Source of the DNA: Heliopora coerulea
Lineage: Eukaryota; Cnidaria; Anthozoa; Scleralcyonacea; Helioporidae
Direction: 5' to 3'
Assembly (NCBI GenBank): GCA_030142905.1
Contig: JASJOG010000075.1
Coordinates: 248,001-312,000 of the forward strand
DNA length: 64,000 nucleotides
The notes under the pieces were generated by a model that saw nothing but the letters and a program-made list of their open reading frames with translations, did not search any database and was not told where the DNA came from. The translations under genes were made by a program, and so were the position numbers. The first letter of the stretch is position 1. The number at the start of each line of letters is the position of its first letter. Shown in pieces: positions 33,126 to 44,600 of this stretch.

Positions 33126-33639
33126 AAATATTCATTCAGTATTTCTGTTTCTCCATGACATTTTCAAGCTATTCGTTACTGTGATGATTTTTTGATAGTT
33201 AAGAATGTGCTGCCTGCCATTTGTACATCTGCATGCATGATGTGATGAATTCGGTGAAAAATCTTTACAAAGGAAAGAAAAGCCATTCACAGTGAAACTG
33301 AATGCAATGAACAAATCCATGAAAGAAGACTCGAGATGAACTCAGTGTTAAAAGCATTGAAGACCAATTCACTTAAGTATTTTTCAAGCATAATCATGGT
33401 AAATATTTTATACTTACAGTAAGTCTCCACTTCTATGTTTAGTTAAACAGTAATGTTGGGCTAGACTTGCTCATCAGTCATGGCTATCAATATTGCATTC
33501 ACTCACAGCTTTGTCAGTACTCCATAAGCGTGGCAATAGACTCTGACATAAGATAAAACAGCCCAAAATATGTAGTACTTTGCTTACTTTAAACAACATT
33601 TTGTGATGCTCAGAATTCTTAAAAACTATCCTCAAAATG

Positions 33640-33720
33640 CAGGAAATGGCATTTCCGAGACTCCAGATTTCAAAATTTTCCGGGGGAGCATGCTCCTGGA
33701 CCCCCTAGAGGGGGCTTGCG
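33640..33720 (+). repeat. Dispersed repeat with GGGGGAGCATGCTCC core
   Basis: GGAAATGGCATTTCCGAGAC, TTCAAAATTTTCCGGGGGAG and GACCCCCTAGAGGGGGC. Relatives at 28424-28505 and 29150-29245 (inverted) lie inside the CpG desert and have lost the CpGs. Confidence 0.5.
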
Positions 33721-33849
33721 CCTTCGGCGTTCGCCTTCACTCTGAAGTCACAATAGCATGACCAGCCATTTATGGTCAGCTTCGCCACTGGACATCTTGA
33801 AAACCCAAGATATGAGTTAAAAACAAGACGACGAATGATTGCGATGATG

Positions 33850-33878
33850 TTTCGACTTTATTCCAAAGTCATTGTCAA
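33850..33878 (-). ncRNA. Hammerhead-like relic with strong hairpin
   Basis: The minus strand reads TTGACAATGACTTT, loop GGAAT, AAAGTCGAAAC. The hairpin pairs GACTTT with AAAGTC. The CUGANGA box is degraded to TTGACAA. A near copy with further decay lies at 29684-29712 on the same strand. Confidence 0.28.
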
Positions 33879-34451
33879 ATCGAAAATCATTTTCGATTTC
33901 TAAAGATTCAAAATCTAAGGTATGGACATTCACTTACATTTTGAACTCCTCCACATTTGGTATGCGACTGTTGACATGACGGCCTTGTGGACGAAAGCAC
34001 AGCTCTTCGAGTGCCCACTTTCGCAGTTCAGAAGCTACTTGGTCCTTACCAATAAGCGTAGAAGGTTGTTTTTTGTTCATATACGCTTTTTTGGTAACAG
34101 AGTGGAACATTTTCAGTGTTTATTCAAATAGGTTTTCTTCTAAAAACATTTAATTCCTCGCGCCAAGTTGGTCGACCACCATGTGACTTGTCAGCGGTCA
34201 AAGATGGCGTTACCGAGGGTCCCCTCCCCTTGAGTTGTAATCATACAGTTTTACTTCTTAAACATCATCGAAATCCATTTAAATCATGTATCAATCCAGC
34301 AGTAGGGGCATCCTTAATTTCATTCAGCAACGAATACTTTACTTAGAGCTGGTTTGGAGTACAAACACTTCTCGGTTTCAGTAGCGTAGCCTGAGGGTTC
34401 GCGGGATGGGCGACTTGCCTACCCGGGAAAATTACTCAGTAAAAATTTTAA

Positions 34452-34930
34452 AGAAGAGAACGAAGGAAAGAAAAAAGGAAGGAAGGAAAGAAAAAAGGAA
34501 GGAAGGAAAGAATGGGAAAGGATGGGAAGGGATAGGAAGAGATTGGAAGGGAACGGAATGGAACTGAAACGAACGGAACGGAACGGAAAGAAAGGAAAGG
34601 AAATAAGTAAGGGAGGAAGGTATGGATAGAGAAAGAATCAACAAAGGATTTTAAGAAGGAAAGGAATTACAGATTAACGAAGAGAAAGAAAAAGATTTAG
34701 GAAGGAAGGGATCCAGGACAAAGGGATCAAGCAAGGAAGGGATTTAGTAATGAAGAAATTTAGGGAAGAAATAATTTAGTATAGGAGGGATCTAGGAAGG
34801 AATGGATTTACGAGAGTAGTGATATAGGAAGGAGGGGGGTTTAGGAAGGAAGATATTTAGGAAGGAAAAGAAGAACGTCAGGAGGAAAATAATATTTAGG
34901 AAGAAAATAGGAAGGATTAAAGGAAGTTAT
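34452..34930 (+). repeat. Polypurine tract rich in GGAA/GAAAG
   Basis: Nearly all purine on the plus strand, with many GGAAGGAAGGAAAG and GGAACGGAAC units at 34464-34620, then a looser GGAAGG-rich continuation with ATTTAGGAAG units. GGAA is the ETS core motif. The tract lies about 11 kb downstream of the ERG-type gene. Confidence 0.8.
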
Positions 34931-35336
34931 CGCAAGAAAGGTATGCCGAAGGATGGAAGTAAAATTAATGGGGATAACAAATATTTTATTATAGTTGATA
35001 TTAATTGCCGTATTTTCTTGGCAAAAGTTATCAAAGTTTGTGATCGATTATTGTGCGTCTGACATTAATCTGAAATAAAAAGACTGGTACATCAGCAGTA
35101 AAAGTATGCAATATGGAAATCTCGCTTGAACAATTATGGCAGTAAATAAAAAAATATTCTTGGCAAAGTGTAGAGACCACTTCAATTTAAGCCATCAATT
35201 TTTCTTCCATATCTATAGATAATATTACAAGATATGATTTTTATAAATAATTGCGAACACAAAACTTTGCTGCGGCAGAATTTTGTTGAAAACAATTCCC
35301 AAAATCGATTTAATTGAAGAGCCTGGCGGAAAACCT

Positions 35337-36169
35337 ATTCGAAGGATGAAAATCAAGGCCCAGCAAAAAATTCGTAAGACAGGCATATTTGTGTCAAAAG
35401 GTTTATTTAGATCTAATGTTTTGTTGCTTAAAAAGCAACATCATCAGAGAATTAAACATAATACGATAAAACAATCACTAAAATATTATTGCATAGTTAA
35501 TTAGTTTTAGTTATATTTAGTGCTGCTCCCATCGGTTCATATCCGTGATCGATTAATCGCTGTCAACAATCGATTAATATCGATTAATCGTATTGAATAA
35601 ATTAAATCATGACACGTCCACCCTGGTTTGTCCCTTCAAAGAAAAGGGTGTGTTTTAATGTGTTTGAAGTTTCGAAATTTTCCAGTAGAAAAACTCAAGA
35701 GAAAAACATATATAATATAATCATATAAACACAGAGAAATAGGCTAAATAAAGAAATATGCACTTTGACTGTCTACATATTGTTTTTGTTTAAAAATAAC
35801 AGTGCATCTACAACGGATAGCTTAAGTGCTGCACGCTTCTTCTTTGAGCACAATTGACTACAATGAGAGCGCAAGAATGCTATCTCTTCGCATTTTTTAA
35901 TTCCAGAAAGAAAGTTCAGGTGAATATCATGCTGTACGTGGTTGTTGTCCATGATCCGATTATTTTCAAGAATAATCGATAGCCAAAACATAATCGATTA
36001 ATCGATTAATCGGGAGCAGCATCTGTTATATTACTACGTAATAATATTTTAGTGATTGTTTTATCGTATTATGTTTCATTCTCTGATGATGTTGCGTCTT
36101 AAGCAACGAAACGTTAGATCTAAATAAACCTTTTGACACAAATATGCCTTGATTTTCATCCTTCGAATT
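35337..36169. mobile_element. Foldback element with nested CGATTAAT repeats
   Basis: Outer arms 35337-35507 and 36035-36169 are inverted copies (GGTTTATTTAGATCTAA / TTAGATCTAAATAAACC, ACAATCACTAAAATATTATT / AATATTTTAGTGATTGTT); the right arm lacks about 30 bases present on the left. Inner arms GCTGCTCCCATCG ... GATCGATTAATCG (35521-35590) and ATCGATTAATCGGGAGCAGC (35992-36020) form a second, nested inverted pair. The interior has a 72-codon minus frame (35773-35991) without recognised domain. Confidence 0.7.
36083..36112 (+). ncRNA. Hammerhead-like motif in the right arm of a foldback element
   Basis: CTGATGA, T, GTTGC, loop GTCTTAA, GCAAC, GAAAC. The conserved core is present with one extra T before stem II. 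The inverted partner in the left arm (about 35420-35447, minus) has the same hairpin, but GAAAC has become AAAAC. Confidence 0.38.
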
Positions 36170-36690
36170 CCCAAAATGTTGTTATTTCACATAAATTTCA
36201 AATTTTTGTAGTCCAACTGGACGTCCAGTCTCTTTTGAAGATTAAAATTAAGGAAGTTACTGACGCTTTTTGCTTTTAATTATTTTTTCCAGTTGCATGT
36301 ATAAGGCCTCGTGTGCATGAGACTGATACCATAGCGAAGACTTTCTGAAGTGTTTACATAAGATCAGAATGAAACTAAAGCCATCTTCTTGCAAATATTT
36401 CTGACGGAATTCCGAGTTTTCATTAATTCCCAGGAACAATGCTTACCTTGTTCGTCACATCAACGATGGCGTTCTCGTGAAGAAAATTTCGTACCAGTCC
36501 GACTTCGAACTAGTCTGAACTCAATAGCGTCGGTTCAGCACCCGAAAGGAGTGAAACCTGTCTAAGCTTATTTTTCGAACGGGCCTCATGTAAACTAAAA
36601 TATGGATTTGTATGGGGAATGATTTGAGCTCGTGCTGGTCTAACGTCGTACCGGTCTCATCAATCGTGGTCTAAGAGGTTTTTTTTATTT

Positions 36691-36750
36691 TACTCTGGCT
36701 AACGCCAGACGATTTTACTTGTCAAAGGGAGAGCTCCGACTCGGATAAAG
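36691..36750 (+). repeat. Short interspersed repeat S, CpG-retaining reference copy
   Basis: TACTCTGGCTAACGCCAGAC then GATTTTACTTGTCAAAGGGA. A partial copy follows at about 36798-36820. Confidence 0.55.
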
Positions 36751-38090
36751 TCGTAACCACCAATATTAACCCTTTGCACGGGAAATAAGACTTCTGTTAT
36801 GTTACTCTGGCTAAGGGAGAGTTCCCAAGGGCAAAATACTCTCTTTTAACAAGGTTTCGAGAGTCCGTCTTCAGTTTTTGATACTAATCGAGAGGCAGAT
36901 AGTTAATAAAAACAGATACCTAACAGTTATGATTATACCGGGAAAAGATAAAAATATAGATGACAAAGGAATGAAAGTTCCGATAATTAGCTGTGGGGGA
37001 GAAGCGGCATTACTTATGAAGTAAAATAGAGTGTTGTTTTTGGAGTTGACTGGCGTTGTTGCTGGCCTCATGTTTTTCCGCGGTTGCCATAATTCCAAGG
37101 CTTTCTAGATCTGGCTATACCATCCTTCGTCGATAACACGTCCGACTTTGTTAAAAAAAGTAAAACACGTTTGAACAGGCGACCGTAAAATGAGTTTTGA
37201 TGGAGGACCTGTTATCAACAAAGGATGTTACCGAAACCGGAACACTTTCGATTCATAGCATACCGCCAAAACAATAGCGACAGCCACAGTAAGCAACTCC
37301 CAGAACAATAGTCGGTGACTTCCCTAAAAGTAATACCGCCACCACCCATATTTCATTATCTGAACTTTTAGAGCACTAAGATTTGGTTGGCATTGAAACA
37401 AAATAGAAACCACCATACTCGCTATGCAACCTTTATTTATTTACGTTACATCAATGTACATCAACGTAGCGTAGCTTAGTCCAGTGTAATTTCTTTGAAG
37501 AAATTTTGAAAATTCTTCTTTGAAGACTGTACTATGAAAAATTTCTGGTTTTTAACACGAAAAATTTGACCCAATGTATGAATATTGTAAAACTGCTTTG
37601 CTGTAAAAAGTACTGCTCTTGGAAAAACTTTTCGTATGTTTGCCTAACAAACTACTGTGATGCATTTCATTTTTAATATCTGTTTACTGTAAATTTACGT
37701 TTACTAGGGAAATTCACGGAACTTTCCCAGAAGTCAAAATTGCCGTTTGTTTTCACTGTAAATGACAAACCCTTCTTTAGCTGTGCACTGCAGACCAAAT
37801 ACTAAAAATGTTTGAGCTCTCAATAGATTTTGGACATCATATAAATATGGACATTATCCACATATACAGTCACTCGAGTCTTTATCACGTATAAAGGCAC
37901 GACACGGTAATGATTTTCCTTTGCATTTTCCTCATGAATTCTTAGTAAGTTTTAGAATTATTTGTTATTATCGCTCAAGGCCATGTAGTGCAGACCCCAA
38001 AATGCTAATCAGGGGGAAATGTTGAGTGATTGAACAGAGCGATCCATTCAAAACATAAAAATAGTTACTCTGGTTTAAACATCAACGTTT
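36751..38090. other. No supported gene; fragment of repeat B
   Basis: The only feature is a repeat B remnant at about 37868-37955 (CTTTATCACGTATAAAGGCA, CGACACGGTAATGATTTTCC, TTTTCCTCATGAATTC). Confidence 0.45.
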
Positions 38091-38097
38091 CACACTG

Positions 38098-38125
38098 TTT
38101 CGGCTATTACTCTAGCCTTCGTCAA
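38098..38125 (-). ncRNA. Hammerhead-like motif with perfect stem II
   Basis: The minus strand reads TTGACGA, A, GGCTA, loop GAGTAA, TAGCC, GAAAC. The first core base is T where the consensus has C; stem II has five perfect pairs and GAAA is exact. CTGACGA-hairpin-GAAAC strings of this type are typical of Penelope-derived repeats. No reverse transcriptase remains nearby. Confidence 0.4.
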
Positions 38126-38523
38126 AAGTCAAAGTGATTAGGAACCCATTTAATGTCAATTTTTTTTTCCTGGAAACGCTTTTGAATAAGTTTACTTCCA
38201 GGGCCAAAATTCGACCTATCAGTGCTTTATCTTTGTTGTAGCCTAAGAAAAGCTTGGGTTTGTTCACGCTGCTGGCTATAGACAATGTGGATTGTTCATT
38301 CATTATGTAATAATGCTCTCTTCCTTATGTGGGCAAAAGAGAAATGAGGTTGAGAGCTGTTTGGATAAACAAAAGATATCAGGAAGACAAACCACAAGTG
38401 GTAATATATATCAGACTGATATACTCAAAGCATTTTTGAAGAAAAGGAAGGCTAAAACTGACACAATAATCACTGACGTATGCTGACAGCAAAACTAAAG
38501 TCTTAGCAGTTCAGGTGGTGCTA

Positions 38524-39320
38524 CAGTAGCCTCCCGTTATCTCGAATTCGGTTATGCTGAACCTCTGGCAATCTCAAGGCCACTTCCGTTTCCCTTGGTT
38601 TTGATCAATATTTGTCAGTAATTTACTATCGGCTATTTCGAACTCGGTTATCTAGAATCCCCCTGCTATCTCGAACATATTTTCTTTCTTTTTGATACAA
38701 ATTAACCTTGTTAATCTCGAACAAGGTTTGGAAATAATTCGCTGAAAGACGAAGATGGTGAAACAAAACTAAATATAATGAACATTTATTCGAGACAAAC
38801 GCTGTAAGTAACACACGTCATCGAAAAAGTATTTTGCACTTTTTTAATAAGCAATAGATAAGCATATTTACCGTTAAGTGAACCTTAAACTGACATTTGT
38901 TTTCATTGGGTTTCGGTTCTCTGATTCATTGGGTTTGTATGGTTGTTAATTCATGGATGTACTCTTTCCGCTAAAGCCAGAACAAACGTATGTTCGCTAT
39001 CGGCAGTAAAGTGATGTTATTTCTGTCTTTGAGGCTGCTGTGTAGAGATTTTTTTAGTCTTGTTTGTTCCCTTAAACTGAATCGCTCATAGTCACAGATG
39101 GTCTCTGCTTATAGTCACAGATGGTCCGGCTCAGCTTGTAGTCGCAGATGTTACTGAACACTATCTCAGAATAAACGATATGCATCGTGGATAAGATACA
39201 GTTGCAGTATTTCTCTCTTTTTAATGAAATAATGTACCTTTCCTCGACCCTCTGTTCACTCGACTATTTTCGAACTATTTTCCGTTACCCTAGAACGTTC
39301 GACATAACGGGAGACTACTG
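38524..39320. mobile_element. Pogo/Tigger-like MITE, 797 bp
   Basis: CAGTAGCCTCCCGTTATCTC (then GAA) at the left and TTCGACATAACGGGAGACTACTG at the right are inverted repeats with two mismatches over 23 bases. TA precedes the left end. Subterminal TATCTCGAA-type motifs repeat at least four times on the left side, as in pogo-related families. No transposase frame. Confidence 0.7.
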
Positions 39321-40952
39321 TTATTGCAGGACGGTAAAAGCAGACTTGGTACTTGAATAACAGGGTAAATGTTTGATAAAAGAATGCAAGTAACACTAGG
39401 GAAGATTGAGACGACACTAGAATTTCCGACAGGCGACGTGACTACAGACTTCCTCGAGGATTTCAACCAAGCAAGAACGCGTCGGTGGGCGACAATATGG
39501 ACCTTAAGATCTACGACTTCAACTTCCACGGCAAAGTCCTTTAAAAAAACAAAAACTTCATGCAAAACAAAGAGAATGAATAATTTTTATTCTCCAGAAC
39601 ATTCTCAACACCGTCGTCGTTGTACATACATGTCACCCAGACTATTGTCACGTCTTAAGGACGACTTCAGCTCGCGGAGTGAAAAAAGCTGTTATTTAAG
39701 AGTTTAACCCTAGACTACAGTCGTCTTAGAAAGATTGAAGAGTTTTAGGAAGCATAAAATAAGCCAGGTATATCCAGTACAGTGGTCAATAAACTGTAGT
39801 TTCTTTAATGCCGAAATGTTAGATGTCGTTGTTGAGTTGACGTCGTAGATCTTGAGGTCCATAATAACTCAAAAAACACGAGCATCTGTTGGCAATAATC
39901 ATTGCTCATTTTGCGTTGTGGTAACTTCAAGACTTCCTACATGCTAACCTTTAAAGTAAGGGGAATGAGAGAGGATTATGTAATAACACTCCTAAAAAGG
40001 TCAGGCTGTGAGCATCTCTTAAAAAGATGAATCTATTTAAGCTCGTTACGTCTTTCTGTTCCAGTGCGACCATGTTAAAGCTTTACTTGGCACCTTTTCA
40101 GGACGTCTCTTCGTGACAAGCAAAATCGACTGGAGTCACGCATAGTAAAATAAACTTGCAGAATTTCAGCTTTGACAAATAAGAGTAAGAGAAAGCTTTC
40201 GAACCGAATCGGACACCGAAAAGGCCCTGGGTTAACTATGCCAGATGATATCACGGTCTGAGTTCCCGGAAGGCATTGGAAACCTAAACTTACTGCCGAT
40301 TATGTCATCTGTCACAATTACGGCGAACACTTCCTAAATGTGCGTGTCACGTCAATTCGTTTTGAAACAGAACAATTCGGCTATTTATCTCTACAGCTCT
40401 TTGTAAGGAAAAGATGGTTTGTTGTGTTTTCCCAATGTTCTGTGAAAAAGCGAAGGAAGACTTATGGTTCAGAAAGCTGACAATAAAACATGATTTCCCG
40501 GTCGAACCTGAAAACTTTCTTGGACTCATACCAATCCCACAACACTCCTGGTTTGACCTGTAGGAATACGCCATCCAATACAAGAAAAACAAATTTATTG
40601 ACATGTTGGCTAATTTCCTGGCCTCTCATATCCGAGTTTGACAAATCCTTCACCCTATAACTAAATAATATATTGATAAAACTAAATAAAACATACTTAA
40701 ATAATATATTACCATAAAAACAACTTAGTAAAAACAGGATAAAAGTTAAAACGAATATGGATTGAATTATCTATTTAGACAAATAACAAACACAGTTTCT
40801 TTGAGAGAATTTTCGATTTTATCTAAACCATCTTCAGACTACAGTTTCGCAGATTTCTTGCTGAAGGTCAAGCTGGTTAGGGGAAGCATTTGATTAGCGT
40901 TTATTTTTCGAGGAAGTTTTTCAGGGACAGAGCAAAAAGGGAGGAAGAGGAA
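39321..40952. other. No supported gene
   Basis: ATGGACCTTAAGATCTACGA at 39499 recurs inverted as TCGTAGATCTTGAGGTCCAT at 39845-39864, about 350 bases away, a small inverted repeat pair. Minus frames at 40347-40653 have no recognised domain. Confidence 0.4.
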
Positions 40953-41093
40953 ATGACTTTCGAGCATCGGAGAAAAAAAAAGCATAAAAATTCTGTAATG
41001 CTAAACTCTGGCTCCGACCCACGAGAATGTTTTTGTTGCCAACAAAAGCCCGCTCCATCCACATGTCTCGAACGCCATCATATCGTGTACAAA
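40953..41093 (+). CDS. Speculative exon ending in a consensus splice donor
   Basis: From an ATG at 40953 the frame encodes 47 codons: a basic segment HRRKKKHKNS, then ECFCCQQKPAPSTC with a CxCC cluster. It ends exactly at AAA before gtaagt (41094). No partner exon was found downstream. The donor and the composition are the only support. Confidence 0.15.
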
Positions 41094-41234
41094 GTAAGTA
41101 AATTTCTTGACATGATCCTCTACCCTAGTGTACAATAGAACCCTTGATTTAATGGCCCCTCACCTAAGATTTCTTATAAGAGGTCCAAGTTTATTCTCTG
41201 TCGTTTATCGGACGTTGTTTTTGATTTACGTGGA

Positions 41235-41568
41235 CAGGGGCGGATCACGGTAAAACGATGCCCTGGGCCAATGTGTCCCGTGGGACCCTATGAATTTAGA
41301 TTACAAAATTACAGCAGAATTGAAATTTGTTGTATCCTGTAATAACGTTGTTGAACCTGCAAGACACTTACATGTACAAGTAATTGTTACAGATTGCAAG
41401 GAATGAAGCAGATTAGCGAGCTCCACAGATGTTATATGAAATAAGAACAATAGTTACAGATGAAGAGGCCGCGTGCCAGACGGAACGCAAGGCGCGGGGC
41501 TTCCTCAGAAGCTGACAAGCGCGGGGCCCTGGGCCATGGCCCACTTGGCCCATAAGGTTAATCCGCCG
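41235..41568. mobile_element. Decayed hAT-like MITE
   Basis: CAGGGGCGGATCACGG at the left faces GGTTAATCCGCC at the right, with GCCCTGGGCC repeats just inside both ends. CAGGGGCGGATC is a common hAT terminus. The right end has lost its last bases. Confidence 0.5.
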
Positions 41569-41645
41569 TTACATGTGGTAATGGTTCATCTCTCTCCTAC
41601 GAATCGTTTCATATTTATCAAGCAATGGAACTCAGAAAGAGTCTT

Positions 41646-41659
41646 GGGGGGGGGGGGGG
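41646..41659 (+). repeat. Run of 14 G
   Basis: Uninterrupted G14, prone to G-quadruplex formation and to length errors in sequencing. Confidence 0.9.
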
Positions 41660-44600
41660 TGTTCCAACTTAAGAACCCTCTTTGGCCCCATTTTGATCCA
41701 TACGCCTTGATTACAAGAATCTTTATGAAACACTGCTGGACAGAGAATGTTTAGCCGGAATTAAAATCTTCAGAGTTTATGAGATTCACCAGGGGATGAA
41801 TTGTATGCGATGAATGTGTCGTGTAGATGGGGCCTCACGTAAGGCTGTGGATAAATTATGCCGGCAGAATTTCGAGCAAAGTTTACAACCAGTGGCAGCG
41901 GGCATTCTGCCAGCAGAATTCCACATTCCAAGCAGAATTTGAACTTAATACGGGGGAAAATCAGTAAGACAGAAAAGATGCACATAATAGTGGGAAAAAA
42001 GTGGAAAAGATTAATTCAAAATAACGCAAATTACCGACATGCATTGGCAACCTGTTTCGATTCTCATTAAGACGTCCCTTCATCACGTACCTCAGCGGTA
42101 TTTAATCACTTTAAAAAAATATATGTGAAAACAACAGTCGTTCTCTATTTACATAAAATTTAAGATGACAGGTTCCTAGCATGAATAGCCTTGTTTACTC
42201 GCAAGTAAACAATCGGCCGGATAAACAACTCCGACAGTGGGTAACAGGCATCCAAAACAACAGCCAATCAGCATGCACGTTTTTCGTTTCACACCTGAAA
42301 AACAGCGTTACCATGGCTGGAAGTCTGGTGACGATAATGGAGATCCTGACTAACAATTGTTTCGGTAATATGAAAGTTTTCATAAACATCCTTGACTTCT
42401 GGCCTATATTGATACCACAGCACAGCAGCTGTTAGTTTGGTCTACACCCTTCGATGTTCAAACTAAGGTTAACGATGACACATTGCATCCCATCACAGAG
42501 CGGACTTCAGAAGCTGCTTACAGACTTTTCCATCGGTTGCTGAACTGTAAACTTTTCGGGTACGCACATATATATAGTGATATGGAAAACACAAATTTCC
42601 AAAGTGAAAATAAATAATTTTTTGTCACAGAAGGTGAAGCCGAACCAATATTTTGGGTTAACATTTCTTTGAATTGTTAAACTGCACGAAAGTACAGCTC
42701 CCGTTACCAACATGACATCGCATCTCTTGAAAAATTTTCGGCTTGGTTTAAATATTTAAATACCTGTCCACCATATGTATCTGCTTACATTTTGCGATCA
42801 CCAGTTACTTGAGTTCAGTTGACTTTCCAGTAGTCTTTCTCCTACATGGGTACATCTCCTACATGGGTATCACCTATCATCGGTGTATGAGATGGTTCAC
42901 CAGTAGTTCAGACTTAATACTTATGTATTTGGTCTTTTCCTTACTCACTGTTCAGTTCACCCAAAATTCAATTCACGGCCAGTCTTGTGTTCAGCTGACA
43001 TACTTAACTAGACATGTTTTTCTCATTTATAAATTAAGCCACGGAGTTAATTAAGCCACGGACGTTTGCAAACAACGTTGATTTCACGTCAGATGGTTGT
43101 ATCCATATAAACTATGGGGGTATGTGCTCTATCAAAGTTGTGGTGTTAAATGAGATTTTAATTTATCTCTACAAATCCAAGTTTACGTCTGATTTGTTAT
43201 AAATACTACAAGGGGGATCTATTAAGTGAGGATCTTTCTGTGCCCACTTAAAATTGCCGAGTGCATAATGCCCCATGTTTGGCATTGCAAGAATATTACT
43301 CAACCGAAAACTGTTCACCCGGTCTATCAAGATCGTCGTCAATTTTTCATGTTTCGTGTTCTCTATGGGCTTTGTGACGGTCAATTAACCAAAAAGAATT
43401 CGTGCGCTGTAAGCGAATATAAGTATTACACAATCCCGTGCGCTGCTTGACTTATATTCCGCCCATCTTCCGCCGTTAGATGAGTTCTACGTAGATTCAA
43501 ATTAGAACAATGGTAGATCGCGCTAAGACAAAGTTAGACAAAGTAAACTTATGGATGTCGTATTGGCTCAAAGATCTTATGTTCCTGGATGAATGTGCAG
43601 CGAAATGATACTCCCTAACTCCCACATGTAAATTGCTTGACATTGACGCAAACGGACGGTTATTGTGGCTACTTTGGTTTGCATTGACGTCAGGGCAACG
43701 TCAATGAAATGTCAACATAATATATGTCTAGGCAACATTTAGTAACATGGGAGTTTGGCCTTTGGCACGAAATCTAATAGCAAAACTAAAACAATTTCAA
43801 TACCTGGAAATGAGAAAATTGAACAAACATTGAGTCAAGGTTATGCAAGTGTTATCTTTTAACCTCAACAAGCAAATGGTTATTGAGTGTTATCTAGCAC
43901 AGCTTTCTTAGCTCATGTAACCATTGGTTTATCGTGACATGTTTACGCCAGTCCAATGATCTCACTTTCGAATTTGCATGGCTTGATAAGAGTTCCTTAG
44001 GTCCCATTTACTGGATTCGACAGTCAATTGGCCACTTAAATGGCATCCACACAGTCCAATATTAACTACAGAAAGATGGTTTTATTGCGAGCAGTGCTGA
44101 ACCGTTTGACCCAAGTCTTACAAAGCTTAATAAAATATACTAAAAATGAAAATTCCCAATCAAAATTAGTTTAATTTGGGTGTACGAACGGTACAGCCCG
44201 AGTTGATTAACTGTTTACGGTCACAGGAAGGTTTTCGTGACGGAACGGATCCCCATTAACCCAAATAGCCCGGCATACAGTAAGCCTATAAAAATAAGCT
44301 TTTATCAAAATCCAATATATTTTTTAGAAAAATCAATGGGGGCAACCAGTTAGTATATCTCGTTTCATTCAGGTGTGCATCCAAAGGCGGTGCGGGGGCG
44401 CACACCCACCGTTTATGCACACTCTAGACTAAGCACTCGCCGAACTTAATTAACCAACTTCAGTTGCTGTAACTTGTTTTCGAAATTATTATCTGCGGTG
44501 TTTTTCTGCCCTCCGCAGACAAACTAACGTCGCTACACAAAATGCCCCCCCGAATTTCTGACACCTTAGATCCGCCAATGCAATTGATTTCACCGTTCAA

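Larger units (their letters stand above)
27364..33300. other. CpG desert with no recognisable exon
   Basis: There is no CpG at all from 27364 to 28998 and only five (28999, 29724, 29834, 30365, 30429) up to 31341. Flanking DNA has one every few tens of bases. TG and CA are abundant, and repeats inside have lost CpGs that their outside copies keep. This is what long-term germline methylation does, and in cnidarians methylation sits in transcribed gene bodies (known). No exon was recognised; open frames (for example 27655-27867, 28674-28913) look random. A long intron or 3' region of a constitutive gene is my inference. Confidence 0.6.

Noticed and set aside
34432..34644. Serine/phenylalanine-rich minus-strand protein
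   Set aside because: It is only the translation of the complement of the GGAA polypurine tract.
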